Source of the DNA: Pseudodesulfovibrio sediminis
Lineage (GTDB): Bacteria; Desulfobacterota; Desulfovibrionia; Desulfovibrionales; Desulfovibrionaceae
Direction: 5' to 3'
Assembly: GCF_020886695.1 (NCBI RefSeq)
Contig: NZ_AP024485.1
Coordinates: forward strand, 2,117,001 to 2,181,000
DNA length: 64,000 nucleotides
Shown here: positions 51,823-61,846 of the stretch, in pieces
Layout of the letters: every line of letters begins with the position of its first letter
How positions within the stretch are numbered: the first letter of the stretch is position 1
Position numbers and translations under genes: made by a program
The notes under the pieces: generated by a model
Databases searched by the model: none
What the model was told of the DNA's origin: nothing
The model's input: only the letters and a program-made list of their open reading frames with translations

Positions 51823-52674
51823 CTATTTTTCTGCCTTGAGCGATCCTATGTAGATACCGACCAGAGCCAGTCCCACACCGGCCAGTTCGATGACGTTGAT
51901 CGGTTTGTCGAACAAGAGAATATCCCAGAGAAAGGACAGCGGCGGCTGCAACAGCAGGAGCAGCCCGACCAGCGCCCCCTTCACGGCCTGAATGGACCGG
52001 GTGATGAGATACCACCCTGTGGCGTGACACAACAGGGCCAGCGTGATCAGGGCCATGATCGGCTGTACGCCGGTCACCACGAAGGACTCGTCACCAGCAA
52101 CCCCCATCCCGCCCAGCAGCACACCGGAAAGCAACGCGGCCACGGCGGCCATGGCCAATGGGTCAGCCCCTGTTTTGGCCAGGGAATACTTGAGGCTGAG
52201 CAGATAGAGCGCGTAGAAGCAGGCGGTCAGCAAACCGTAGGCCACTCCCAGCCGATAATCGGCGGTAAAGGCGTCCCAGCCCACTCCCACCATGAGATAG
52301 AGACCGACCAGCACCAGCACGATGGCCAGTCCCATGCGCACGGTCATCCGTTCCTTGAAGAACAGGGCGGACACAATGGCCAGAGGGATAACCTGAAAAT
52401 TGGCCAGCATGGTGGACAATCCCGGACCGACATAGGCTATGGAGCGATGCCAGAACACGATGTCTCCGGCAAAAAAAATGGCTGCCAACACGCCCCACTT
52501 CCAGACATGAGGGGTGAGTTGTTGCATCTTCCCCTGTCTGGCAAGGATGAAGAGCAACCCCAGCCCACCGCCGAACAGGCGATAAAATCCGGCCACTTCA
52601 GGGGCCGCTCCACTGAGAACGACCATGACCGAAGAGAGGCTGATGGCCACGACACCGATAAGCAGGCCGGTCAC
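51823..52674 (-). CDS. EamA/DMT-family exporter
   Basis: A 283-residue membrane protein with about ten helices in two EamA repeats (SLSSVMVVLSGAAPEVAGFY; GLLTACFYALYLLSLKYSLA). GTG 52674 is chosen because it overlaps the sfsA stop (GTGA), indicating coupled translation. The longer frame would reach into sfsA. Substrate unknown. Distinct in sequence from the exporter at 47489. Confidence 0.85.
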   Translation of the reverse strand: MTGLLIGVVAISLSSVMVVLSGAAPEVAGFYRLFGGGLGLLFILARQGKMQQLTPHVWKWGVLAAIFFAGDIVFWHRSIAYVGPGLSTMLANFQVIPLAIVSALFFKERMTVRMGLAIVLVLVGLYLMVGVGWDAFTADYRLGVAYGLLTACFYALYLLSLKYSLAKTGADPLAMAAVAALLSGVLLGGMGVAGDESFVVTGVQPIMALITLALLCHATGWYLITRSIQAVKGALVGLLLLLQPPLSFLWDILLFDKPINVIELAGVGLALVGIYIGSLKAEK

Positions 52675-53399
52675 GGTGCAACCACTCCCAAGCGATCTCC
52701 CAACCGGATACCGGTTGCATCCACCTCGGCCACATAGGGCCACGCTTCCACTCCGGCATTGAGCGCTTCATAAAAAAGCGCACCATAGACTGCGTCCACA
52801 AAATCAGCCGGGCCGAAACACTGCCCGTCACCGCGCTGGATCAGGAAAAACAGGGCCACGCGCACCCCGGTGGCGGCCAGACTCATGAGCTCGCGCAGAT
52901 GTTTCTGTCCCCGCTCGGTAACCGCATCCGGGAAGCAAGCCACGTCATCTTCAACCAGCGTGACGTTCTTGCACTCCACCCAGAGATCGCCCTTGTCGCC
53001 GGACAGGAACGCATCCAGACGACTCTGGCCCACCTTGGCCTCTTTCTTGAAATGGGTATACCCGGCCACCTCGGGCATGGCCCCGGCTTCCCAGGCCGCG
53101 TACAGCATGCGGTTGGGCGTCAATGTATTCACGCCGACCATGTTTCCGGCCAGCTCAAGGCCTTCAAGCGTATATTTGAGTTTGCGATTAGGATTGGCGG
53201 CCGGAGAAAGGAGCGCTCTGCTGCCGGGCCGCAACAGACCGAGCATGGAGCCGGTGTTGTTGGTGTGCGCCTTGAGGATGGTGCCCGCATCAGGGCCGTT
53301 GAGGGCCTCGGCCTCCACCGTGAACCGCTTGATGCGACGGATGAAAGACGCCTCCCGGCAGGGGGCGTGAAAAGGAAGAAACGCGGTTGGTCTGGGCAT
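52671..53399 (-). CDS. sfsA: SfsA family protein
   Basis: A 242-residue SfsA homologue. An OB-like N-terminal part (RRIKRFTVEAEALNGPDAGT, AHTNNTGSMLGLL) precedes a nuclease-like domain with VGQSRLDAFLSGD, LWVECKNVTLVEDD, AVTERGQKHLRELM and GPADFVDAVY. The ExK pattern is a PD-(D/E)XK signature. The family is named for sugar fermentation stimulation, but its molecular role is unclear and it binds DNA. ATG 53399 is supported by AAGGAG; the earlier start at 53474 is not. Confidence 0.92.
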   Translation of the reverse strand: MPRPTAFLPFHAPCREASFIRRIKRFTVEAEALNGPDAGTILKAHTNNTGSMLGLLRPGSRALLSPAANPNRKLKYTLEGLELAGNMVGVNTLTPNRMLYAAWEAGAMPEVAGYTHFKKEAKVGQSRLDAFLSGDKGDLWVECKNVTLVEDDVACFPDAVTERGQKHLRELMSLAATGVRVALFFLIQRGDGQCFGPADFVDAVYGALFYEALNAGVEAWPYVAEVDATGIRLGDRLGVVAP

Positions 53400-53517
53400 G
53401 AACATCTCCTTGGACCCATCTTCAACTAGGCGATTTACCTTCTCATTGCCAGTGAAAACAGCCCGTATTGCCATTTATGTCCTGGCTGCCCCGTGATCCA
53501 TGCCGGTAATGGAAAGC

Positions 53518-54111
53518 TCACCCTTTCTTTTTTTCCAGCGCTTCCACCACCTGCCGCCCTTCACCATCATAACTGACCCACTCCGCTTCCGGGGTGGGGG
53601 TGATCACGGACGGCCAGACACCGGCCTGCGGTTCGGCCCCTTTCCGGGCCTCGACGCTGGGGTCGCTGTCGGCCATGATCGGTGTCCTGCGCAGGTCCAC
53701 ACCCTCTACATTCGCGCTGAATTCAATGGGGAGATTGTTGGGGTCAAAGGCATAGATCGAATGGATGAAGCCATGATCCACCACCTCGGAACACCAGAAG
53801 TCAGCGGCTTCGAGCTTGTCCTTGATCTCCCAGAGGTCGGCCTGGGAGGACACTCCGAACGAGATATGATCGAACCCGATCTTGCCCTTGACCGGAAAGC
53901 CGTGATCCCGCTCATCCAGCGGCTCAACATCCGGCCACTCGAAAAAGGCGATCATGTCATGCTCGGAGATTTCCAGAAAATAGTGGCGGTAGCCCGGATG
54001 GCCGAGCCCGACCACCAGCCGCATGCCCAGCAGGTCACGCCAGAACCGGATGGTGGCGTCCATATCCCCCGTAACCATGGCCAGATGATTGATACCCGTA
54101 TATGTCGCCAA
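53518..54111 (-). CDS. VOC-superfamily (glyoxalase-like) protein
   Basis: A metal-dependent VOC-fold enzyme of about 197 residues. Two beta-alpha-beta-beta-beta modules are visible: TGINHLAMVTGDMDATIRFWRD to YRHYFLEISEHDMIAFF, and GFDHISFGVSSQADLWE to IYAFDPNNLPIEFS. His and Glu ligands sit at GINHLAM, FDHISF and LPIEFS. TTG 54111 with AGGAGG five bases before is the likely start; the frame extends to 54201 without support. A ring-cleaving or isomerase role is possible; substrate unknown. Confidence 0.8.
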   Translation of the reverse strand: MATYTGINHLAMVTGDMDATIRFWRDLLGMRLVVGLGHPGYRHYFLEISEHDMIAFFEWPDVEPLDERDHGFPVKGKIGFDHISFGVSSQADLWEIKDKLEAADFWCSEVVDHGFIHSIYAFDPNNLPIEFSANVEGVDLRRTPIMADSDPSVEARKGAEPQAGVWPSVITPTPEAEWVSYDGEGRQVVEALEKKKG

Positions 54112-54277
54112 TTTCGCCTCCTGTGTCTGTGCTTTCAAGTTCTTTTCAAGAGAGGTGGATTGACGAATCGTGTCAAGGGGAAATCGAATATCCGTGGCCA
54201 CGTGGATGCCACACGTTCAGCTGGTCGCACACACCGCCCCTTTACAAACATCGGCAATACGATCAAACTGGCAGCCT

Positions 54278-54820
54278 ATGAAAAGAGTCCTGCTCCATAT
54301 CTGTTGCGGTCCCTGTTCCATCACCACCTTGAAGCACCTGCTTGACGAGGGGTATGCGGTCACCGGGCTGTTCTTCAATCCGAATATTCATCCGCTCATG
54401 GAATACGTGAAGCGGCGTGATGGCTGTATCGAAGTGGCCGAACAACTCGGCATCCGCGTTATCGTGAAGGACAATGAATACAAGCCGCAGGAATGGTTTC
54501 GGGCCGTGGCCCACCGCGAAAACAACCGCTGCTTCCATTGCTATGCCATGCGCATGGAGCGCACCGCCCAGATCGCCAGAAAAGGAGGCTTTGACTTCTT
54601 CACGACCACGCTGCTCTATTCGAAATACCAGAAGCATGACGAGATCGCGGCTCTGGGTCGCGACCTGGAGTCGGCCAAAACAAAATTTCTGTACCACGAC
54701 TTCCGGGAAGGATGGCAGGAGGGCATAGAGACCTCCAAGGAGTGGGGCATCTATCGCCAGCAATACTGCGGCTGCCTCTACAGTGAGAACGAACGGTACA
54801 AGAAGGAGCTGGATACCTGA
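54278..54820 (+). CDS. queH: Epoxyqueuosine reductase QueH
   Basis: A 180-residue enzyme of the DUF208/QueH family, which reduces epoxyqueuosine to queuosine in tRNA anticodons as the last step of queuosine synthesis. Cys clusters HICCGPCS, NNRCFHCYAMRM and YCGCLYS should hold an Fe-S cluster and zinc. ATG 54278 is the family start; upstream frame to 54170 is not conserved. It shares its stop with the next gene start (TGATG). Confidence 0.93.
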   Translation: MKRVLLHICCGPCSITTLKHLLDEGYAVTGLFFNPNIHPLMEYVKRRDGCIEVAEQLGIRVIVKDNEYKPQEWFRAVAHRENNRCFHCYAMRMERTAQIARKGGFDFFTTTLLYSKYQKHDEIAALGRDLESAKTKFLYHDFREGWQEGIETSKEWGIYRQQYCGCLYSENERYKKELDT

Positions 54821-55176
54821 TGCGGCCCCTGCTCGGTTTCCTGTTCAAACGCGAAGTGGTGCTCGTGGCCTTTCTGCTCATCAAGGGCGTGGCCGCCATG
54901 CTGAACGGGCTTCAGAACAACACAACAGAGGCATGGGGCATGGGCATCCTCATGCTCCTGACCTATTCCGTCATTGTCTGGTTCGCGTACAAACGACAGC
55001 GCATCTCCATCTGGGCCATCTCCATTCTCATGATCTATGACGCCGCCGGAGCGGTCATCGGCGGCTGGCAGCATTTTAACACGGCCCCGGCCGTTGGCGT
55101 CATCGGACTGATAGTGGGTCTGTATATCACTTTCGGCGCGATGGTCATCTTCTCCGGCCGTCATCAGAGCGTGTAG
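54820..55176 (+). CDS. Small integral membrane protein
   Basis: A 118-residue protein with about four hydrophobic segments (VVLVAFLLIKGVAAMLNGLQ, MGILMLLTYSVIVWFAY, ISIWAISILMIYDAAGAVIG, VGVIGLIVGLYITFGAMVIF). Translationally coupled to queH and followed two bases later by hemW. No family recognised. Confidence 0.75.
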   Translation: MRPLLGFLFKREVVLVAFLLIKGVAAMLNGLQNNTTEAWGMGILMLLTYSVIVWFAYKRQRISIWAISILMIYDAAGAVIGGWQHFNTAPAVGVIGLIVGLYITFGAMVIFSGRHQSV

Positions 55177-55178
55177 TT

Positions 55179-56411
55179 ATGGGCAGAATCTACGGTGAAA
55201 ATATTCCGGTCAAACCCGCCTTTCCCGATGCGGTGCCCAAGACCAAAAGAGCGGCCAACCCAGATGAAAAAGGGCTGCTGCTCTATATTCACGTTCCCTT
55301 CTGCCACTCGCGCTGTCACTACTGCTCCTTCCACTCTCAATCCTTCAACCAAGTCACTTTCACATGGTATTTCAAGCTCCTGCTTCAGGAAATAGCACTC
55401 TGGGGCGGTCGGCTGAAAAAACCGAAACTGCGGACCATCTACTTTGGCGGCGGCACCCCGAGCCTTCTCCCACTCAGTCACCTGAATCAGATCATGAAGG
55501 CGCTCGATACGCATTTCACCTTCACGCAGGGCATGGAAACCACCATCGAGGCCAACCCGGATTCGGCTCAGGACGTCAGTTATTTCAGAGGGCTGCTCTC
55601 CATGGGGTTCAACCGGTTGTCCCTGGGCATGCAGTCCCTCAACGACCTCGACCTCCAGATCATGGGACGCCCGCACTCAGTGGGCATGACGCACGCATCC
55701 TATGATGCGGCACGACGCGCAGGATTCGGCAACATCGGGCTGGACCTCATCTGGGGACTGCCCAACCAGCGCCTCAAGACGTGGATCGACCAGCTCAAGA
55801 ATGTCGCCGAGATGCGACCTGAACACATCTCCGCCTACAACCTGACCCTGGAACCGGGAACGGTCATGGCCCGCAACTGCACTCCTGACGGCGAATTTCC
55901 CCTGCCCTCTGAAAAGGAACAGGGGCGCATGTTCATCTACGGCGCGGAATATCTCGAATCCATGGGCTACATGCACTACGAGGTCTCCAACTTCGCCCGC
56001 ATGGGGTTCATGTCCACGCACAACTCCGGGTACTGGGACGGCTCCGACTACCTCGGCCTCGGCCCGTCAGCCGTGTCCACCCTCGGTCGTCGTCGCTTCA
56101 CCACTCCCCGGTACATGGACGAATACGACGCCTATGTCCGAGGCGCTTTGGTAGGCAACGATTTCGAAGACCTGACCGACGAGGATCTGCTCACCGAGAG
56201 GATCATGCTTTCCCTGCGCACGAGCCGGGGCCTCGACCTCAAGGACTTCCGCAAGCTGGCGGGATACGACCTGGTCAAACGCCATGAAAAACTCATAGCG
56301 GCCCTGCACCGCGAGAATCTGGTCCGCATCAGTCAGGGACGGCTCCGCCTGACGAAAAACGGCATGCTGGTGTCCAACGTCATCATTCAGCGACTCGCTT
56401 ACGAGGACTAA
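55179..56411 (+). CDS. hemW: Radical SAM protein, HemW/coproporphyrinogen oxidase-like
   Basis: A 410-residue radical SAM enzyme. The 4Fe-4S/SAM motif CHSRCHYC lies near residue 43, followed by YFGGGTPSLLPLSHL and TIEANPDSAQDV, with GFNRLSLGMQSLNDLDL and NIGLDLIWGLPNQ. The C-terminal domain ends LTKNGMLVSNVII. HemW is a haem chaperone; HemN is the oxygen-independent oxidase, and the two are hard to separate by eye. Length favours HemW. Confidence 0.88.
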   Translation: MGRIYGENIPVKPAFPDAVPKTKRAANPDEKGLLLYIHVPFCHSRCHYCSFHSQSFNQVTFTWYFKLLLQEIALWGGRLKKPKLRTIYFGGGTPSLLPLSHLNQIMKALDTHFTFTQGMETTIEANPDSAQDVSYFRGLLSMGFNRLSLGMQSLNDLDLQIMGRPHSVGMTHASYDAARRAGFGNIGLDLIWGLPNQRLKTWIDQLKNVAEMRPEHISAYNLTLEPGTVMARNCTPDGEFPLPSEKEQGRMFIYGAEYLESMGYMHYEVSNFARMGFMSTHNSGYWDGSDYLGLGPSAVSTLGRRRFTTPRYMDEYDAYVRGALVGNDFEDLTDEDLLTERIMLSLRTSRGLDLKDFRKLAGYDLVKRHEKLIAALHRENLVRISQGRLRLTKNGMLVSNVIIQRLAYED

Positions 56412-57560
56412 ATGCGCCCCGCACTGCTCCTGATATTCATCCGGTTCCTCAAGCTCGGGCTGACCGCCTTTGGCGGCCCGGCCATGGTCCCCTATATCCG
56501 CGCCATGGCAGTGGATCGCGAAAAATGGCTGGATGGCCAAAACTTCAGGCTCGGCATGTCCGTGACCCAGATCATCCCCGGCGCCACGGCCATGCAGGTG
56601 GCCGCCTACGTGGGATTGCGGGCGCGCGGCGGTCCCGGCGCACTGGCCGCCTATGTCGGCTTCAGCATGCCCGCATTCCTGCTCATGGTGGGCTTGACCG
56701 TCCTCTATTTTTCTGCCCAGGAACTGGCCCCGGTCATGGCCGCCTTCCGAGGGTTGCAGCTCGTCATCGTGGCACTCATTTCCCATGCGGCCTTCAACTT
56801 TGCCCAGCGCTATCTAGACTCCCTGCCCGCCCGATTGCTGGCCTGCCTGGCCGGAGTCTGGCTCGGCCTTCGCGGGAACCCCATCCTCGCGCTGGTGGTG
56901 GTCTGCACCCTGGCCGTCTTCGTGTTCCGCGAAGAGCAGGGCGACGGCCCCCGCACCACAGCCCCCATCGACACCCGCCCCATCCGCTTTGCCGGGCTGC
57001 TGCTGGCCTGTCTGATCGCATTCGTGGCCGTACTCCATTTCATTGATCCCACTCTGTCCAGCCTCGGCCTGCTCATGATCAAGATCGACTGCTTCGCCTT
57101 TGGCGGCGGGTATGTATCCGTCCCGCTCATGTTCCACGAGGTCGTGGAGGTGCATGGCTGGATGAGCGAAGCCCGCCTCATGGACGGCATCGCCCTCGGT
57201 CAGGTCACGCCCGGCCCCATCGTCATGACCGGCGCGTTCGTGGGCTACGCCCTGGCCGGATTCATGGGCGCACTGGTGGCGGCAGTCACCGTGTTCTCGC
57301 CTTCCCTCATCATCCTGTGCGCAGCCACCCCTTTTGCCGATCGGTTGACACACTCCCCCATCGCCCGCCGCGTGCTCAAGGGCAGCCTCGTCTCGCTGGT
57401 AGGGCTCATGGCAGCCATTGCCGTCCGTTTTGCCATAAGCGTGGAATGGGGCATGCTGGAAATCCTCATCGCCCTGGCCGCGTTCATAGCCCTGCGAAAG
57501 AAAGTCGACATCATCTGGGTGGTGCTGGCAGGCGCGGTTGTCAGCGCGGTTGTTCTGTAG
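56412..57560 (+). CDS. chrA: ChrA-family chromate transporter
   Basis: A 382-residue membrane protein made of two homologous CHR domains. Each begins with a GGP/GGG motif (KLGLTAFGGPAMVPYI and KIDCFAFGGGYVSVPLMFHE) and has about six helices. Members export chromate or related oxyanions, though in sulfate-using bacteria the natural substrate may be sulfate-like. ATG 56412 follows the hemW stop directly, so they may share a transcript. Confidence 0.9.
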   Translation: MRPALLLIFIRFLKLGLTAFGGPAMVPYIRAMAVDREKWLDGQNFRLGMSVTQIIPGATAMQVAAYVGLRARGGPGALAAYVGFSMPAFLLMVGLTVLYFSAQELAPVMAAFRGLQLVIVALISHAAFNFAQRYLDSLPARLLACLAGVWLGLRGNPILALVVVCTLAVFVFREEQGDGPRTTAPIDTRPIRFAGLLLACLIAFVAVLHFIDPTLSSLGLLMIKIDCFAFGGGYVSVPLMFHEVVEVHGWMSEARLMDGIALGQVTPGPIVMTGAFVGYALAGFMGALVAAVTVFSPSLIILCAATPFADRLTHSPIARRVLKGSLVSLVGLMAAIAVRFAISVEWGMLEILIALAAFIALRKKVDIIWVVLAGAVVSAVVL

Positions 57561-57685
57561 ATATTTGCCACCCTGTATTGACAGACTGGCCTCGTCATCG
57601 TAGAGATTCTAAACTATCTCTAGTGTTTTGATCGTGCCGGAAGCCGGACGATAGCACGCGCATATTTCAGCAAGGGTGGAGAAGC

Positions 57686-59320
57686 ATGTTTGATCCCAGG
57701 ACGGTTCCCTTTCGCTTCAAACTCGTCATTGGCGTTGTCAGCATGGTGACCCTCACGGCCATCGCACTGGCAGCAGGCATTATCTTTCAACTGAATATCG
57801 AACTCACGGCATTACAGCTGGACCCGGCTGTCATGGCGGGAATCAAACAGCACACCCTCCTGGTCGTCCTTCTCGTCATGGCTGTAGGTATTACTGTCTC
57901 AGCCATCGGCAGCCTCGTGCTGGTCAAAGTCATGATCAGGCCCCTGCGTGAGCTGTCGGATTTCACCCACGCGGTCGCCAACGGGAACTACGATATCACC
58001 ATCGACTATCCTGCCAAGGACACCATTTCCGAGGCAATCGATTCTGTGCGGGCCATGACGGGAGAACTCAAGGCCAAACTCGGCATGGCCCAGGGGCTGC
58101 TGACCAGCCTGACGCAGCCCTGCGTCGTGGTGAACACCGACGAGATCATCACCTTCCTCAACCAACCCGAACTCGATTTGCTCCAGATTGACGAACCGCC
58201 GGAGACCTTTATCGGCATGCACATGGCCGAATTCGTCTACGGCGACAAATCCAGGCCGACCATGCTTGGCAAATGCATGCGCGAGAACACGGTCATAACA
58301 GCCCAGCCCACCGAGGGCACCGGCCGCAAAGGCCGCCCATACCATCTGCTCGTGGACATCTCTCCCATCAAGGATCTGGACGGACAGATCGTCGGCGCCT
58401 TCACCATCCTGACCGAGACCACGCAGATCAAGGAGAGCGAGGCCGAAGCACGGGAACAGCACACGCTGATCCTCGAAGCCGCCAGGGAAGCCGAAGGCAT
58501 CGCCAATGAAATGGATTCGGCAGCGACCCTGCTTGCGAATCAGGTAAACGAAGCGAGCAAGGGGTCTGACAACCAGCGCGACCGTGCATCGGAGACCGCC
58601 ACGGCCATGGAACAGATGAACGCCACGGTCATGGAAGTGGCGCGCAACGCCTCTGACGCCTCGGCCAATGCCAACACCATGCGCACGCAGGCCGAAGAAG
58701 GCGACGAACTCGTCCGCAAGGTCGTGGACGCCATCAATACCGTTGGACAGCAATCAGAAGGGCTCAAGGAGTCTATGGCCGGTCTGGGGCGCAAGACACA
58801 GGATATCGGCGCCATCATGCAGGTCATTGACGACATCGCGGACCAGACCAACCTGCTGGCTCTGAACGCGGCCATCGAGGCTGCCCGTGCCGGTGAGGCA
58901 GGACGGGGTTTTGCCGTTGTTGCAGACGAAGTCCGCAAGCTGGCCGAAAAGACCATGGAAGCGACCAAGGAGGTCGATCAGGCCATTGCGTCCATCCGCT
59001 CCGACACCCAGAAAAATGTCACCGCCACCGAAGAAGCGGTGGTCGCCGTGCACAACTCCACCAAACTGGCCTCACAGGCCGGTGAAGCCATCAAGAACAT
59101 CAGCGAAAGCGTGAACATGGCCGCAGATCAGGTCCGCTCCATTGCCACGGCAGCGGAGCAGCAATCCTCAACCAGCGAACAGGTCACCAGAGCCACCGAG
59201 GAGATCAACGCCATCTCCAGCGAAACCGCCCACGCCATGAACGAATCAAGGCAGGCGATCAGCTCGCTTTCCAATCTGGCTGGTTCGCTCAAGGAGCTCA
59301 TCGAGAAAATGCAGGGATAA
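57686..59320 (+). CDS. Methyl-accepting chemotaxis protein with PAS domain
   Basis: A 544-residue chemoreceptor. Two membrane helices (about 14-36 and 60-80) enclose a periplasmic loop of only about 25 residues. HAMP ([20 protein letters not shown]) and then a PAS-type sensor ([20 protein letters not shown] to [14 protein letters not shown]) follow. The signalling domain contains the hairpin tip [20 protein letters not shown]. With so small a loop, sensing is probably cytoplasmic, through PAS. GTGGAGAAGC precedes the ATG. Confidence 0.92.
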   Translation: MFDPRTVPFRFKLVIGVVSMVTLTAIALAAGIIFQLNIELTALQLDPAVMAGIKQHTLLVVLLVMAVGITVSAIGSLVLVKVMIRPLRELSDFTHAVANGNYDITIDYPAKDTISEAIDSVRAMTGELKAKLGMAQGLLTSLTQPCVVVNTDEIITFLNQPELDLLQIDEPPETFIGMHMAEFVYGDKSRPTMLGKCMRENTVITAQPTEGTGRKGRPYHLLVDISPIKDLDGQIVGAFTILTETTQIKESEAEAREQHTLILEAAREAEGIANEMDSAATLLANQVNEASKGSDNQRDRASETATAMEQMNATVMEVARNASDASANANTMRTQAEEGDELVRKVVDAINTVGQQSEGLKESMAGLGRKTQDIGAIMQVIDDIADQTNLLALNAAIEAARAGEAGRGFAVVADEVRKLAEKTMEATKEVDQAIASIRSDTQKNVTATEEAVVAVHNSTKLASQAGEAIKNISESVNMAADQVRSIATAAEQQSSTSEQVTRATEEINAISSETAHAMNESRQAISSLSNLAGSLKELIEKMQG

Positions 59321-59380
59321 ATCGCTCTGCCGACTCCCTGAGTACTTCTCATCTACCGTCACCTGGAGTATGTTGCTTCC

Positions 59381-60358
59381 ATGCAAAAGACACTCATCAC
59401 CGGCGGCGCCGGATACATCGGTTCCCATGCGGCCAAGGCCTTGAGCCAGCTTGGCCGCGAAGTCGTGGTTCTGGACTCCCTGGTGGCAGGCCACCGTGAC
59501 TTTCTCAAATGGGGTGAGTTCGAAAACGGCGATCTGGCTGATCCCGCCTTTCTCAAAAGCGTTTTTTCCAAGCATGATATCGGCGAGGTGCTGCACTTTG
59601 CCGCCTTCATCGCCGTGGGCGAATCCGTTGAAAAGCCGGAACTCTACTACGGCAACAATGTTCGCAACACTCTGAACCTGCTGGACGCCATGATGGCTGC
59701 CGATGTCAAACGGCTTGTCTTCTCGTCCACAGCCGCCGTGTACGGCGAGCCTGTCACCGACGTCATCGCCGAAGATCACCCCCTCTCCCCGTTGTCGCCC
59801 TACGCATGGTCCAAGCGGATGATCGAGCAGATTCTGGCCGATTTCGACCACGCATACGGCCTCAAGCACGTCTGCCTGCGCTACTTCAACGCCGCAGGGG
59901 CAGACCTAGACGGCGAGATTGGCGAACGCCACCAGCCAGAGACACACCTCATTCCGCTCATCCTGCACGCCGCTCTCGGCCTGCGCGACAATATCACCAT
60001 CTTCGGTACGGACTACCCCACCCCGGACGGCACCTGCCTACGCGACTACATTCATGTCACCGACTTGGCGGATGCGCATGTCAAAGCCCTTGAATACCTG
60101 ATAAAGGGCGGTGATTCACGGGCTTTCAACCTGGGGAACGGCAACGGCTTTTCCGTGCGCGAAATCATCGACGTGGCCCGAGAAGTGTCCGGCAGGGAGA
60201 TCCCTGTAACCGAATCCACACGCCGCCCCGGAGACTCCCCGGCGCTGGTCAGCTCTGCCGCGGCAGCCCGCGATATTCTTGGATGGAAACCCCAATTCGG
60301 CGACGTCCGCGATATCGTCCGCACGGCCTGGAATTGGCATCAGAAAGATCTGGCTTAG
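59381..60358 (+). CDS. galE: UDP-glucose 4-epimerase
   Basis: A 325-residue extended short-chain dehydrogenase. NAD motif GGAGYIGSHAAKAL at the N-terminus, VVLDSLVAGH, catalytic YAWSK with the preceding SSTAAVYGEP, and substrate loop RYFNAAGADLDGEIGE. It interconverts UDP-glucose and UDP-galactose for surface polysaccharides. GGAGT lies about 16 bases upstream of the chosen ATG. Convergent with the sirtuin gene, three bases apart. Confidence 0.94.
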   Translation: MQKTLITGGAGYIGSHAAKALSQLGREVVVLDSLVAGHRDFLKWGEFENGDLADPAFLKSVFSKHDIGEVLHFAAFIAVGESVEKPELYYGNNVRNTLNLLDAMMAADVKRLVFSSTAAVYGEPVTDVIAEDHPLSPLSPYAWSKRMIEQILADFDHAYGLKHVCLRYFNAAGADLDGEIGERHQPETHLIPLILHAALGLRDNITIFGTDYPTPDGTCLRDYIHVTDLADAHVKALEYLIKGGDSRAFNLGNGNGFSVREIIDVAREVSGREIPVTESTRRPGDSPALVSSAAAARDILGWKPQFGDVRDIVRTAWNWHQKDLA

Positions 60359-60361
60359 CGA

Positions 60362-61105
60362 TCAGCCCAGCACACAGCGCACGAGCTTCGAGACCATGGC
60401 CCCGGCCTTGCCTTCAAGGAAATAATCACTGGTTGTGTAGGTGTACCCGGTGTCCGACAGATTGATCTCGATAATCACCCCGCCCCGGTTCTTCACGATA
60501 TACGGGATGCGCCCGGCAGGCACGACCTGTCCCCCGGTGCCGATGACCAGACAGACATCCGACTGCTTAGCGAGATCCGTTGCCGCATAATGGACGTCAG
60601 ACGCAACGCCCTCGCCAAAAAAGACGAAGTCCGGTTTGAGCAGGCCCCCGCAAGACGGACAGCGCGGAGGGAGCGTGTCCAGCGATATGGCGTCGGCGTC
60701 AAAGTACGTCCGGCACTGCATGCACTGCATACGCCTGGTGCTGCCGTGGTATTCATGGACCACTTGGCTCCCGGCCGCCTGGTGCAGCGAATCGATATTC
60801 TGTGTGACGATGCCGGCCAGCTTGTCCGCCTGCTCCAGCTCAGCCAGAGCCAGATGCGCCGCGTTGGGCTTGGCCCTGCCAAACGAATCGTAAAATATTT
60901 TCTTGAGCAGCGGCCAGACTTCTTCTGGATGACGCTTGAAGTATCCTTTCTCGAATTTCTCGGGATCATAGATACTCCAGATACCGCCCGGCCCCCTGAA
61001 GGGCGGAATGCCTGACTCCACGGAAATGCCCGCACCGGTAAAGGCCATGGCACACCGAGCCTCCCTCAGAGCGTGGGCTGCATTTTCAAGAGCGTGATTG
61101 GACAT
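60362..61105 (-). CDS. NAD-dependent protein deacylase (sirtuin)
   Basis: A 247-residue SIR2-family enzyme. FTGAGISVESGIPPFRG, TQNIDSLHQAAGS, catalytic His in VHEYHGSTRR, and a four-Cys zinc site (CMQCRTYF and CPSCGG). The Tyr/Arg pair marking CobB-type desuccinylases is not seen (IFYDSFG), so deacetylation is more likely. It overlaps nothing and is preceded three bases upstream by a membrane-anchored protein gene, with which it may form an operon. Confidence 0.92.
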   Translation of the reverse strand: MSNHALENAAHALREARCAMAFTGAGISVESGIPPFRGPGGIWSIYDPEKFEKGYFKRHPEEVWPLLKKIFYDSFGRAKPNAAHLALAELEQADKLAGIVTQNIDSLHQAAGSQVVHEYHGSTRRMQCMQCRTYFDADAISLDTLPPRCPSCGGLLKPDFVFFGEGVASDVHYAATDLAKQSDVCLVIGTGGQVVPAGRIPYIVKNRGGVIIEINLSDTGYTYTTSDYFLEGKAGAMVSKLVRCVLG

Positions 61106-61108
61106 GGA

Positions 61109-61561
61109 TCAATGCCCGGTCACAAAGAGATACCGGTGCCCGTTTTCATCTATATTGACACCGAAAATAGCTGACCAGCGAGCCATGCAAGGGTCTTCAA
61201 AATCCTTTGGAGCACCAAGAAATGCCTGCTCTATCTGGATTTCTGTTTCAACATGTTTTCCCTTGAGAAACACCAGACTCCATGTTGAATCGGTACTCAC
61301 CTTGTGCTTGTACTCCATCCCCAGACGGGTTTTGAAGGCGTGCTCAGTCTCAGGCAGAACCAGACACACCGAGTCCCAGTCATAATACCCGATCAACCCG
61401 TCAAGCGAGAAGGTTTCCTCCGCTGACGGACGGCGGCTCTCGATAGCCCCTTCAAATCGATCCCCGACATAGTTGTCGGTATAATCAAAGAGATAGAGTG
61501 CGATAAACGCTACGGCCATAACCAAAAAAGCGGCCAGCGCGGATTTTGTCTTGCTATGCAT
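61109..61561 (-). CDS. Membrane-anchored hypothetical protein
   Basis: A 150-residue protein with one N-terminal hydrophobic helix (SALAAFLVMAVAFIALYLF) and a soluble domain (SLDGLIGYYDWDSVCLVLPE, STWSLVFLKGKHVETEIQI). No family recognised. Three bases from the sirtuin gene, same strand. Confidence 0.75.
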   Translation of the reverse strand: MHSKTKSALAAFLVMAVAFIALYLFDYTDNYVGDRFEGAIESRRPSAEETFSLDGLIGYYDWDSVCLVLPETEHAFKTRLGMEYKHKVSTDSTWSLVFLKGKHVETEIQIEQAFLGAPKDFEDPCMARWSAIFGVNIDENGHRYLFVTGH

Positions 61562-61806
61562 GGCTCATTCTCCGGCTTCAATCCACATGTTCTGCTTTCT
61601 ATATAGGTATTGGAACCACAAGGTCAAACAATGCCTGCCAACCTCCAAGCACCCATTTGGTAGGCGAATGGGAAAACGCGGATAAGTGCCTACATTTTTA
61701 TACCATCCTTTTACAAATTTGTTATTCTTTTCATTTTTTTGCCAGAATTGTAATCTTGAAAACCTACAAAAATGATGAAAACAAGGAAATACAGAGGGTT
61801 TTCTAT

Positions 61807-61822
61807 TGGCCCCACTTTTGCA
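61807..61822 (+). promoter_or_regulatory. Sigma-54 (RpoN) promoter of amtB
   Basis: TGGCCCCACTTTTGCA fits TGGCAC-N5-TTGCA with one mismatch and the exact GG-N10-GC spacing. The expected transcript start lies near 61833, just ahead of GGAGG (61835) and ATG 61847. Sigma-54 control is typical of ammonium-transport operons. Confidence 0.78.
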
Positions 61823-61846
61823 TATTGAGCGATCGGAGGTATAACA

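Noticed and set aside
57600-57660. Possible sigma-28 promoter (TCTAAA) ahead of the chemoreceptor
   Set aside because: No matching GCCGATAA-type element at the right distance.
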